NCBI GenBank assembly: GCA_031284445.1
Contig: JAISZW010000114.1
Location: 1 to 6,036, forward strand
Direction: 5' to 3'
Origin: Candidatus Methanovirga basalitermitum
GTDB lineage: Archaea > Methanobacteriota > Methanobacteria > Methanobacteriales > Methanobacteriaceae
DNA: 6,036 nt
The notes beneath the pieces were generated by a model, which made no database searches, was not told where the DNA came from, and saw only the letters and a list, made by a program, of their open reading frames with translations. Both the position numbers and the translations under genes were made by a program. Below, in pieces: positions 1 to 5,880 of the stretch. The stretch's first letter is position 1. Each line of letters starts with the position of its first letter.

Positions 1-1
1 T

Positions 2-274
2 GCCCAAAAATCAAGATGTTTTAATATTTGGAATCGGAAAATTAGTTATATATGGACATTAAAACAAATTGGATATACAATAATGATGATTTTCTTAAAT
101 TCTTTTGAAAAAGGAGAAAAGATTTACTTTAGTATGTTAAGTAGAGGATATACTGGTGAGGTAAGTTCATATATTAAAGAACCTGTTATGACAAATATTA
201 ACTACTATATTTTGACTTTAACAATAATTATCATTGTTTCCATAGAATTAATTAAGAAATATGCTGTTTTTTGA
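2..274 (+). CDS. cbiQ: CbiQ, T component of an ECF cobalt/nickel transporter (C-terminal part, 5' end outside window)
   Basis: This is the last 90 residues of a membrane T component, which couples the ATPase (CbiO) to the substrate-binding membrane subunit (CbiM) of an energy-coupling-factor transporter for Co2+ or Ni2+. The frame is open from base 2, with no start in the window, to TGA at 272-274. Recognisable family features are the stretch FLNSFEKGEKIYFSMLSRGY (about residues 31-50 of the fragment), which contains the second coupling motif (usually ARG, here SRG), and an upstream KSRCF at about residues 3-7 at the place of the first coupling motif, where Cys replaces the usual Gly. A hydrophobic helix near the C-terminus (YYILTLTIIIIVSIELI) fits a final membrane segment. 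The cbiO gene follows on the same strand, as expected. Metal specificity (cobalt or nickel) cannot be read from this piece. Confidence 0.85.
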   Translation, partial: AQKSRCFNIWNRKISYIWTLKQIGYTIMMIFLNSFEKGEKIYFSMLSRGYTGEVSSYIKEPVMTNINYYILTLTIIIIVSIELIKKYAVF

Positions 275-397
275 TTCAATGAAAAAAAGAAAAAAAAATA
301 GAAGAGTTTAATTAATAATTTATAGAGATTGTTTTGTAATTCAATTGATTAAATTTTAATTAAATTAGATATTTTGATTATTTAAAAATTAAAATTA

Positions 398-410
398 TTT
401 TATATATAAA
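398..410 (+). promoter_or_regulatory. Likely archaeal TATA box for cbiO
   Basis: TTTTATATATAAA lies about 43-55 bases upstream of the cbiO ATG. This would place transcription start near 430 and give a leader of about 20 bases containing the ribosome binding site. The whole 275-452 gap is extremely AT-rich, so TATA-like matches occur by chance. The position relative to the gene is the main support. Confidence 0.4.
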
Positions 411-452
411 AATAAACTATTATAATATTGATTATTATAAAAGGTAAATTAA

Positions 453-1292
453 ATGAATGTTATTGAAGCAAAGAATATAACTTATAAGTATCCTGATGGT
501 ACAACAGCTTTAAACAATATTAACTTTAAAGTAGAAAAAGGAGATATAGTTTCATTACTTGGACCTAATGGAGCAGGCAAATCAACTCTTTTCCTACATT
601 TCAATGGGATTTTTACTCCAACAAGCGGAGAAATATTCATCAATGAAAAAAAATTAGAGCAAGATAAGAAAAGTTTGCTTGAAGCTCGCCAAACCGTAGG
701 CATTGTATTTCAAAATCCTGATGATCAGCTATTTGCACCAACTGTTGAAGAAGATATTGCTTTTGGTCCTTTGAATCTTGAAAAATCTTTAGAAGAAACT
801 AAAAAATTAGTTGAAAGCTCTTTAAAGAAAGTTGGAATGGAAGGATTCGAAAAAAAACCACCTCATCATTTAAGTGGAGGACAGAAAAAAAGAATAGCTA
901 TTGCAGGTATTTTGGCTATGAGTCCTGAAATCATGATTTTAGATGAACCAACTTCTGGTCTTGACCCTAAAGGAGCATCACAAATTTTACGATTGTTATA
1001 TGGTCTTAACAAAGAAGGAATTACAATAATAATATCTACTCATGATGTGGATTTAGTCCCACTATACTCTAAAAAGATAAATGTCATGGAACATGGAGCA
1101 ATTGTAAAAAAAGGAAGTCCTAAAGAAGTTTTTGGCGATATAAATATAATAAGAAGCTCTAATTTGCGTTTGCCAAGAATAACTCATTTAGCAGAAATTC
1201 TCGATAAAGAAGATGCTGTTAAGTTAGGTGCTGATAGTTATCCTTTAACTATATCTCAAGCAAGAAGAGATATTTTAAACAAACTCGATTAA
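453..1292 (+). CDS. cbiO: CbiO, ATP-binding subunit of an ECF cobalt/nickel transporter
   Basis: This is a 279-residue ABC ATPase that hydrolyses ATP on the cytoplasmic face to drive metal import with CbiQ and CbiM. All nucleotide-binding motifs are present and in order: Walker A GPNGAGKST (37-45), Q-loop glutamine in VFQNPDDQLF (Q87), signature LSGGQ (140-144), Walker B IMILDEP (160-166), D-loop SGLD (168-171) and switch histidine H197 in STHDVD. The Q-loop sequence NPDDQLF is typical of the CbiO/EcfA group, and the length is normal for it. The ATG is preceded by AAGGT (441-445) at suitable spacing. The gene is 178 bases downstream of cbiQ, a wider gap than usual for this pair, so it may have its own promoter as well as any read-through. 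Cobalt versus nickel is not decided by the ATPase. The gene is intact, with codon use like the other intact genes here. Confidence 0.95.
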   Translation: MNVIEAKNITYKYPDGTTALNNINFKVEKGDIVSLLGPNGAGKSTLFLHFNGIFTPTSGEIFINEKKLEQDKKSLLEARQTVGIVFQNPDDQLFAPTVEEDIAFGPLNLEKSLEETKKLVESSLKKVGMEGFEKKPPHHLSGGQKKRIAIAGILAMSPEIMILDEPTSGLDPKGASQILRLLYGLNKEGITIIISTHDVDLVPLYSKKINVMEHGAIVKKGSPKEVFGDINIIRSSNLRLPRITHLAEILDKEDAVKLGADSYPLTISQARRDILNKLD

Positions 1293-1425
1293 TCTTATCA
1301 CCATTGAACATGTCTGACATCTTAAGAGTTCTAAAAAATTTGTTCTGTTCAAGAATATAGTTTTCACTTTCATTGAATTTACTAATTGCCAAATGATATA
1401 AACCAATCATTTTAAAACAATCCAT
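1249..1425 (-). pseudogene. Short minus-strand open frame of unknown origin, possibly a gene fragment
   Basis: Reading leftwards from an ATG at 1425-1423, a 58-residue frame runs to TAG at 1251-1249 and overlaps the last 44 bases of cbiO. Its predicted product includes MIGLYHLAISKFNESENYI and then LEQNKFFRTLKMSD, followed by a hydrophobic tail. The codon use (GAA, AAA, GGT, TTA) looks like real coding sequence. The frame is open further upstream to a TAA at about 1475-1477. There is no ribosome binding site before the ATG. I recognise no family. It may be a surviving piece of a gene broken by the neighbouring insertion-sequence debris, or a chance frame. Confidence 0.2.
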
Positions 1426-1450
1426 ATATTTAATTATAATTTTGATAATA

Positions 1451-1886
1451 GATTGTTTTGAACTTAGAAGTTACTCTACAGAGTATACTATGCCTTCAAA
1501 GGATAATGAAGCTACATTTCATAATGTGCTGGTTAAATAATCTAAATGAAAAATATAATCGGGATGGAATAAAACACTTTGCATATGTGGCATATGATGT
1601 TGATGTGCCTTTAAAAAACACATTTAAGGAGTATAGAAAACGTCTGCAATAGAATCTATCTATAGACTAATGAATCAAGCACAAACACATACCAGCACAA
1701 AAAAACCAGAACTAAGACTTTTATACATAGGATTAGGTCCTCTACTATTTAAAATTTGGATTTATATTCAATGGATCAGCATACCACGGCAAGGTGGTCA
1801 GCGAAAAATAATTTGGACATTCAAAACCATGCTAAAGTAAATCAACCAAAGAAAAATTAGGATTCAGCAACAAAATAACAATCTAA
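1451..1886 (+). pseudogene. Remnant of a DDE (IS4-superfamily-like) transposase, C-terminal half, with several frameshifts
   Basis: Pieces of one protein lie in alternating frames. Piece A (1451-1537) includes EYTMPSKDNEATFHNVLVK and ends at TAA 1538-1540. Piece B (about 1533-1649) includes KYNRDGIKHFAYVAYDVDV and ends in EYRKR. Piece C (1649-1837) begins IESIYRLMNQAQTHTSTKK and continues ELRLLYIGLGPLLFKIWIYI, ending at TAA 1838-1840. A possible piece D (1854-1886, KLGFSNKITI then TAA) would be the original C-terminus. Read together, B and C restore the Y-x2-R-x3-E-x6 pattern of the IS4-type YREK signature, with Asn where Lys is usual, followed by the RT..K..LRLLY...IW block typical of these transposases. 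The N-terminal half with the first catalytic Asp is missing, so the element cannot move by itself. The exact IS family is not certain. Confidence 0.75.
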
Positions 1887-2084
1887 AAACTAAGACCTCC
1901 ACGGAAAAAATCATGAAAAACCTATGAAAATCATGAAAACAAGCACTAAATAACTATAAAACAGAACCCTATAGAACATGGAAAAAAAAACTAATTGATA
2001 GAAAAAACCAAAAATATAAAACTAAAAACTACTAAAAAACAAAAATATAAAAACACTTCACGAACTACTGATGATTTTATTATT
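1887..2084 (+). other. A-rich non-coding tract between transposase remnant and MITE-like element
   Basis: No convincing gene is present. The plus strand is strongly enriched in A and C and poor in G and T, reaching roughly 70% A around 1981-2060. Two short direct repeats occur: AAAATCATGAAAA at 1907-1919 and 1927-1939, and CAAAAATATAAAA at 2009-2021 and 2040-2052. The tract is probably the decayed 3' flank of the old insertion sequence, but no matching terminal repeat was found to mark its end. Confidence 0.4.
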
Positions 2085-2293
2085 GAAGTTGTCCAACAAT
2101 TCCAATTTTTAATTTTTAATGGAAAACCAACTTGTTTAAATATTGTTTAAATTTCATATTAAATTGTAATATAGCTTTAATTTTAATATAAATTTATTTT
2201 ATAATTTTAATTCATATTTAAGGTTTATTTAATTCTTTATTTGTAAAATAAAAAATTTGAAAATTTTGACAAAAATAATTGTTGGACAGCCTC
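2085..2293. mobile_element. MITE-like element, 209 bp, with 17-bp terminal inverted repeats and a possible TATT target duplication
   Basis: The left end GAAGTTGTCCAACAATT (2085-2101) and the right end AATTGTTGGACAGCCTC (2277-2293) are inverted copies matching at 15 of 17 positions, with 11 consecutive matches (GTCCAACAATT). TATT directly precedes the left end (2081-2084) and directly follows the right end (2294-2297), as a 4-bp target-site duplication would. The interior is very AT-rich and has no usable reading frame, so transposition would need a transposase from elsewhere. The right end lies about 50 bases before the likely promoter of the next gene. The 4-bp duplication is weak evidence in such AT-rich DNA. 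The paired ends are the stronger evidence. Confidence 0.6.
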
Positions 2294-2346
2294 TATTTTT
2301 TAAAATAACCATTTAATGATATTACATTTTTACTAAATAAGCATTA

Positions 2347-2356
2347 TTTATAAATA
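2347..2356 (+). promoter_or_regulatory. Likely TATA box for the dihydropteroate-synthase-like gene
   Basis: TTTATAAATA is a good archaeal box A match, 60-69 bases upstream of the TTG start. Transcription would begin around 2378-2382, giving a leader of about 35 bases with the ribosome binding site near its end. It lies 53 bases beyond the right end of the MITE-like element. AT-richness makes chance matches common. Confidence 0.45.
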
Positions 2357-2404
2357 TTTAATTTGTAAATCCTAATGATTATTAAAAAATCTTTCTAATT
2401 AAAA

Positions 2405-2410
2405 AGGTGA
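2405..2410 (+). promoter_or_regulatory. Ribosome binding site AGGTGA that decides a TTG start
   Basis: AGGTGA is a full match to the usual archaeal Shine-Dalgarno core and sits 5 bases before TTG at 2416. A GTG at 2407 lies inside this motif, so it is unlikely to be the start: it would have no ribosome binding site of its own. Confidence 0.75.
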
Positions 2411-2415
2411 TAAGC

Positions 2416-4065
2416 TTGAAGATACTAATTGTAACAGGAAATCTTGCAGCTGCAACAATTAAAAAAATAGCTAAATCTTCTGATCATGAAATTTTAGTTC
2501 ATGTTGCAAGTATGCAAATAGCCGCATTTTTAACACCAAAAAAAATCATAAGAGAACTTAAAGGAAATTTTAAAGGAAATTTAGAGGAGATTGAAATAAT
2601 CATTGTTCCAGGTTTGATGAAGAAACCCACAACAGAAATATATGAAACTTTTAAGATTCCATGTTTTAAAGGTCCAGTTCAAGGGGTTGATTTAGATGTA
2701 GTTTTAGATTTAGTTGATTCAATTGAACTTTCCCAAACAAAACCAGCAGACCATCTTATAGAAGATTTTAAGAGTAATTTAGCTTTTAAATTTATTAATG
2801 ATTTTGAAAATAATCAGGAAGAAGTAAATAAACTTCTTAAGAAACCTAACAACATTTTAGTTAGGGATCTTCCTGTTGGTGAAGATTTTCCGATTAGAGT
2901 ACTGTGTGAAATAGCTAATGCTCCTTTACTATCAATGAATGAATTAATTTTTAAGGCAAAATATTTCCTTGATAATGGTGCAGATATGATAGATATTGGT
3001 ATGGTTGCAGGAGAGGATATGTCAAATCTAATTCCAGATTTAATAAAAACATTGAGAGCAATTGTAGGGAATAAACCATTAAGTATTGATTCTTTAAATC
3101 CTAAAGAAATTAATGTAGCTATTGATAATGGTATTGACTTGGTTTTAAGTTTGGATCTTGGAAACTATAAAGAAATTCTTCCAAATCTTCTTGATAAGAA
3201 TATTCCAACTGTTTTACTCCCAACGAACTTTAAAGAAAATAAGGTTCCAGCTTCAGTTGAGGATAGGTTAATAGCTATTGAAGAATTAATAGAGAAGTTT
3301 GAAGGAGTAGATATTTTTGGAGATCTTATTTTAGATCCAGTTAATAGTAAGAGTATTGTGGATTCTATAATCGCAGCAAAAAAATTTAAGGATAAATATC
3401 CATTTCCATTATTTTTTGGAGTGGGAAATGTGGCTGAATTAATAGATGTTGATTCAAATGGAGTTAATTGTTTAATTTCAGGGATAGCAATGGAGCTTAA
3501 GGCATCTGTTCTTTTTACACCTGATGAAAGTGGAAAAACATGGAATAGTGTTCATGAGCTTGCAATATCTTCAAAAATGATGTTTTTATCTAAGCATCGT
3601 GATTCTATTCCCAAAAATTTAGGTATAGATTTGATAACATTTAAAGATAAGAAAAAATTAAATTTTAATATGTTTATAAGTGATAAGAGTCTTGAAGTAG
3701 ATTGTAGAGGCAATAGTAGTGAAACAGTAGTCAACGAAGATATTCCAGTATGTTCAGCAGAAAATGATCTTAAGTTTAGTAAAGACTCATTTGGAAGTTT
3801 TAAGATTAATGTTGAACATGGAACAAGATATGATAAAAGTAAAATCGTAGTCACTCACTATGTGAAACATTCACCTAAATTAAGCATTGAAGGAAACTCT
3901 GCAAAGAAAATTTTCAATGAAATAATTGAAAGAGGTTTAATTTCAAAACTTGAGCATGGAGCATATTTAGGTATTGAACTTAATAAAGCGGAAACAGCTA
4001 TTCTACTTTCTAAAAATTATATTCAGGATTTTGATTTGTTTAAAAAACCATTAATTCTTAATTAA
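2416..4065 (+). CDS. Archaeal dihydropteroate-synthase-related protein (MJ0107 / TIGR00284-like, C-terminal DUF4346-like domain)
   Basis: The protein has 549 residues from TTG 2416, giving an N-terminus MKILIVTG; an in-frame GTG three codons earlier falls inside the ribosome binding site. It has three parts: an archaea-specific N-terminal domain (about 1-145), a TIM-barrel region like the N-terminal half of bacterial dihydropteroate synthase (about 150-370), and a C-terminal domain (about 405-549) of the small cyanobacterial-protein type. Barrel landmarks are NGADMIDIGM (187-196), PLSIDSLNPKE (221-231) and LILDPVN (304-310). The two Asp that contact pterin in bacterial enzymes appear kept (D224, D307). 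The usual Asn of the IND motif, the SRK lysine and the C-terminal R-x-H motif are not seen (the barrel strand after LILDP reads FFGVGNVAEL). The family occurs in archaea lacking a normal synthase. Pterin or tetrahydromethanopterin binding is plausible, but its reaction is not known to me. It stands alone, with no operon partner. Confidence 0.85.
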   Translation: MKILIVTGNLAAATIKKIAKSSDHEILVHVASMQIAAFLTPKKIIRELKGNFKGNLEEIEIIIVPGLMKKPTTEIYETFKIPCFKGPVQGVDLDVVLDLVDSIELSQTKPADHLIEDFKSNLAFKFINDFENNQEEVNKLLKKPNNILVRDLPVGEDFPIRVLCEIANAPLLSMNELIFKAKYFLDNGADMIDIGMVAGEDMSNLIPDLIKTLRAIVGNKPLSIDSLNPKEINVAIDNGIDLVLSLDLGNYKEILPNLLDKNIPTVLLPTNFKENKVPASVEDRLIAIEELIEKFEGVDIFGDLILDPVNSKSIVDSIIAAKKFKDKYPFPLFFGVGNVAELIDVDSNGVNCLISGIAMELKASVLFTPDESGKTWNSVHELAISSKMMFLSKHRDSIPKNLGIDLITFKDKKKLNFNMFISDKSLEVDCRGNSSETVVNEDIPVCSAENDLKFSKDSFGSFKINVEHGTRYDKSKIVVTHYVKHSPKLSIEGNSAKKIFNEIIERGLISKLEHGAYLGIELNKAETAILLSKNYIQDFDLFKKPLILN

Positions 4066-4086
4066 ATTTACATTCAACTGTTAAGA

Positions 4087-4600
4087 TTTAAACATTTACT
4101 TATTAATTATATCAGAACTTGAAATCAGATGTTTTAATTTAAAATCATATATGAAAATGTAATTTTAGAAAATAATGCATACATTCACTTTAAACATGAC
4201 GAAAAATACAGTATCATGCTTTGATTTTTGTTCAAAATCTAACATCCTAAAGTATTATGTTTTATTAATTTTAGCTTGTTGTTTTTCATCCCCAAAATGT
4301 GATTTTTAATAATTACAACACAACTGGGGGTTACAAAATATAAACAACCTCTAACAAAACTTAAATCCTTATTAATATGAGTCAGATGATTGTCTTTAAT
4401 ATTACTTAAGTCATCTTCAAGTTTTTTATTTTCTTTCTCTAAATTACTAAATTTTTCATTCATTGCATTGACTTAAATATAGAGTTTAGAATAATTCTTC
4501 TTATCCAATTTTAAACATGAAATATTAAGTTATTTATTCTCAGGATATGAATTATTAATTATTTAAACATAAGATATTAGATTTTTTATTTTCAAAATAT
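4087..4600 (+). repeat. Recurrent TTTAAACAT motif and imperfect 39-bp direct repeat in the intergenic region
   Basis: TTTAAACAT occurs at 4087-4095, 4189-4197, 4510-4518 and 4562-4570. A variant, TTTAAAATCAT, is at 4138-4148. Spacings are 51, 51 and, for the last pair, 52 bases. The pair at 4510-4548 and 4562-4600 is a direct repeat matching at 31 of 39 positions. No repeat-spacer regularity like CRISPR is present, because the units differ too much. Low sequence complexity explains part of the similarity. The rest of the 4066-4754 gap holds no recognised RNA gene. A short imperfect stem (CCCCA with TGTG, 4290-4301, pairing with 4319-4329) stands out as unusually GC-rich for this region. Confidence 0.35.
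4239..4463 (-). CDS. Possible small coiled-coil protein, or a decayed remnant of one
   Basis: The frame encodes 74 residues from ATG 4463-4461 to a stop at 4241-4239. The N-terminal part (FSNLEKENKKLEDDLSNIKD, about 5-24) has heptad-like spacing, followed by NHLTHINKDLSFVRG (about 25-39). This resembles small archaeal or phage-type proteins in which a short coiled coil with an NHL-x-HI stretch precedes a membrane helix. The part after residue 40 (CLYFVTPSCVVIIKNHILG) is only partly hydrophobic and turns basic, so a membrane segment may have been damaged or shifted out of frame. There is no clear ribosome binding site. It is the only plausible minus-strand gene in the window, in a region that otherwise looks like degraded DNA. 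Function unknown. Confidence 0.35.
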   Translation of the reverse strand: MNEKFSNLEKENKKLEDDLSNIKDNHLTHINKDLSFVRGCLYFVTPSCVVIIKNHILGMKNNKLKLIKHNTLGC

Positions 4601-4666
4601 TGTAAACTTAATTAATTCTCTTTAATTTTCAACTTGTAAAATTAAACTTTTTTTTTAAAAAAAAGT

Positions 4667-4676
4667 AATATATAAA
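4667..4676 (+). promoter_or_regulatory. Likely TATA box for trmG10
   Basis: AATATATAAA follows directly after a T9-A8 run (4648-4664) flanked by C and G. The A-run gives a purine-rich stretch where the BRE element is expected. Transcription would begin near 4700, leaving a leader of about 55 bases that ends with the AAGGA ribosome binding site at 4742-4746. Confidence 0.45.
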
Positions 4677-4754
4677 TTATTAAATAATAATTAAATCATA
4701 ATTCAAATAAAATTAGATATTACAAAAAATTGAAGTATATTAAGGAACTCAAAA

Positions 4755-5834
4755 ATGGATTTAATTTTAATTCAATCACAAGAACATGAAACACTTCCAC
4801 TCGCTGAACTTAAATCTGTTTTAGAGACCGAAAAGATTTTTTCTGAAATTGAAGTTATAACAAATGGTTTAATCCATTTAAAAAACTTAAAACAAGATGA
4901 TTATATTAATAGCTATCGAATTTTAGCAAGAAGATTAGGATACACTCATGAGATTCTTGAAATGATTACATTTCGTGATTTGGATGATCTTAATAGCCAA
5001 TCAAATGAAGATATTGAAAATTTATTTAATAATATATTTGAAGAGTTTAAAGCTATTAAATGGAATGATTACATTGATCATGATTTTGTTATTAGACTAA
5101 AAAGATTTAATAATGCTCCAATTGATACAATAGGTCTTGAAAGAAAGTTAGGTGGGATAATAAAACTTATTACAAAATCTAATGTGAATTTAAATAACCC
5201 TAATTCTTTTATTAAGTTAATAGTAAGTAAAGATAAACTTTTCCTTACAATAAAAAGATTTAAAATTGATAAAAAACATTTCATGGAGGTTAAACCCCAT
5301 AAAAGACCTTTCTTTTATCCAGGTTCTATGCATCCTAAGCTGGCAAGAGGGATGGTTAATCTCTCAAAGGTTAAAGAAGGGGATTTAGTTTTAGATCCTT
5401 TTTGTGGAACTGGTGGTATTCTTATTGAAGCTGGATTAATTGGGGCTAAATTAATTGGTTCAGATATTAACTGGAAGATGAAGAATGGGACTGGTATAAA
5501 CCTTGAACATTATGGGATTAATGATTATAAACTTTATCAATTAGATGTTCGAGAGATGAAGTTAATTGATAGGGTTGATGCTGTGGTTACTGATCCTCCT
5601 TATGGAATATCAAGTTCAACTGGCGGCGAAGAAAGTGAAAGTATGTTTTATCAATTTTTGGATTCAATAGCTAAAAACATTAAAAAAGATGGGATTATTA
5701 CAATTGCAAGCCCTGATTCTATTAATCTTGATAAGATTCTTAATGAACTTAATTTTAAATTAATAGAAAGACATGAAATTAAGATGCATAAAAGTTTAAC
5801 TCGTGTTATTTCTGTAATCTCTAAGAAGAATTAA
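4755..5834 (+). CDS. trmG10: tRNA (guanine-10-N2)-methyl/dimethyltransferase, THUMP-domain Trm-G10 family
   Basis: This 359-residue enzyme is predicted to methylate N2 of guanosine 10 in tRNA using S-adenosylmethionine, as archaeal Trm-G10 (related to the Trm11 catalytic subunit) does. An N-terminal ferredoxin-like part (about 1-55) and a THUMP RNA-binding domain (about 60-170) precede a Rossmann methyltransferase domain. SMHPKLARGMVNL (191-203) is the motif before the fold. DPFCGTGGILIEA (214-226) is the SAM-binding motif I, D237 in GSDINWKM is the motif II acidic residue, and D264 is in motif III. DPPYG (280-284) is the (N/D)PPY catalytic motif of exocyclic-amine methylation. HKSLTRVI (345-352) matches the C-terminal family motif. 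Length and motif order are normal. The ATG follows AAGGA at about 8 bases. The gene stands alone with its own likely promoter. Confidence 0.92.
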   Translation: MDLILIQSQEHETLPLAELKSVLETEKIFSEIEVITNGLIHLKNLKQDDYINSYRILARRLGYTHEILEMITFRDLDDLNSQSNEDIENLFNNIFEEFKAIKWNDYIDHDFVIRLKRFNNAPIDTIGLERKLGGIIKLITKSNVNLNNPNSFIKLIVSKDKLFLTIKRFKIDKKHFMEVKPHKRPFFYPGSMHPKLARGMVNLSKVKEGDLVLDPFCGTGGILIEAGLIGAKLIGSDINWKMKNGTGINLEHYGINDYKLYQLDVREMKLIDRVDAVVTDPPYGISSSTGGEESESMFYQFLDSIAKNIKKDGIITIASPDSINLDKILNELNFKLIERHEIKMHKSLTRVISVISKKN

Positions 5835-5841
5835 TTTTTTT
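5835..5841 (+). terminator. T-tract downstream of trmG10
   Basis: Seven T residues follow immediately after the trmG10 stop codon, consistent with archaeal T-rich termination signals. No stem-loop is needed or obvious. T-runs are common in this sequence, so support is modest. Confidence 0.4.
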
Positions 5842-5861
5842 GAGATTTGTAGTCTTTAAAA

Positions 5862-5880
5862 GGGACTGTCCAAACTTTTG
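5862..5880. mobile_element. Possible left end of an insertion sequence or MITE running off the window
   Basis: GGGACTGTCCAAAC (5862-5875) shares CTGTCCAA with the outward-reading right end of the 2085-2293 element (GAGGCTGTCCAACAATT when reversed) and looks like a typical insertion-sequence tip. The sequence from here to 6036 is AT-rich with no frame I can support. The matching inverted end would lie outside the window, so the call rests on one short motif. Confidence 0.3.

Noticed and set aside
482..703. 73-codon open frame on the minus strand inside cbiO
   Set aside because: It lies antisense to the intact Walker A to Q-loop part of CbiO, shows no protein family features, and arises from the coding pattern of the other strand.
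1314..1324. ATGTC-T-GACAT palindrome downstream of cbiO as an operator
   Set aside because: It is a single short palindrome after the end of a gene with no promoter nearby. It falls inside a possible antisense frame, and chance is likely.
1458..1652. 64-codon plus-strand frame taken as a complete small gene starting at 1458
   Set aside because: Its first third is out of frame with the transposase homology. Only the part from about 1533 is transposase-like, so it is one piece of the broken transposase.
2010..2084. Minus-strand hydrophobic frame across the A-rich tract
   Set aside because: Runs of A read from the other strand give Phe/Leu-rich products automatically. There is no start signal and no family features.
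3552..3854. 100-codon open frame on the minus strand inside the dihydropteroate-synthase-like gene
   Set aside because: It is antisense to a well-supported gene, and its Ser/Leu-rich product looks like a mirror of AT-rich coding sequence.
4290..4329. Stem-loop with CCCCA/TGGGG arms as an RNA gene or terminator
   Set aside because: The stem is short and interrupted, no gene ends beside it on the plus strand, and it lies within the possible minus-strand ORF.
4087..4600. CRISPR array, suggested by regular spacing of a repeated motif
   Set aside because: The shared core is only 9 bases, the units diverge strongly, half the expected copies are missing, and no cas gene is present.
5078..5284. 68-codon open frame on the minus strand inside trmG10
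   Set aside because: It is antisense to the THUMP region. Its hydrophobic product is what reversed Lys/Asn/Ile-rich codons give.
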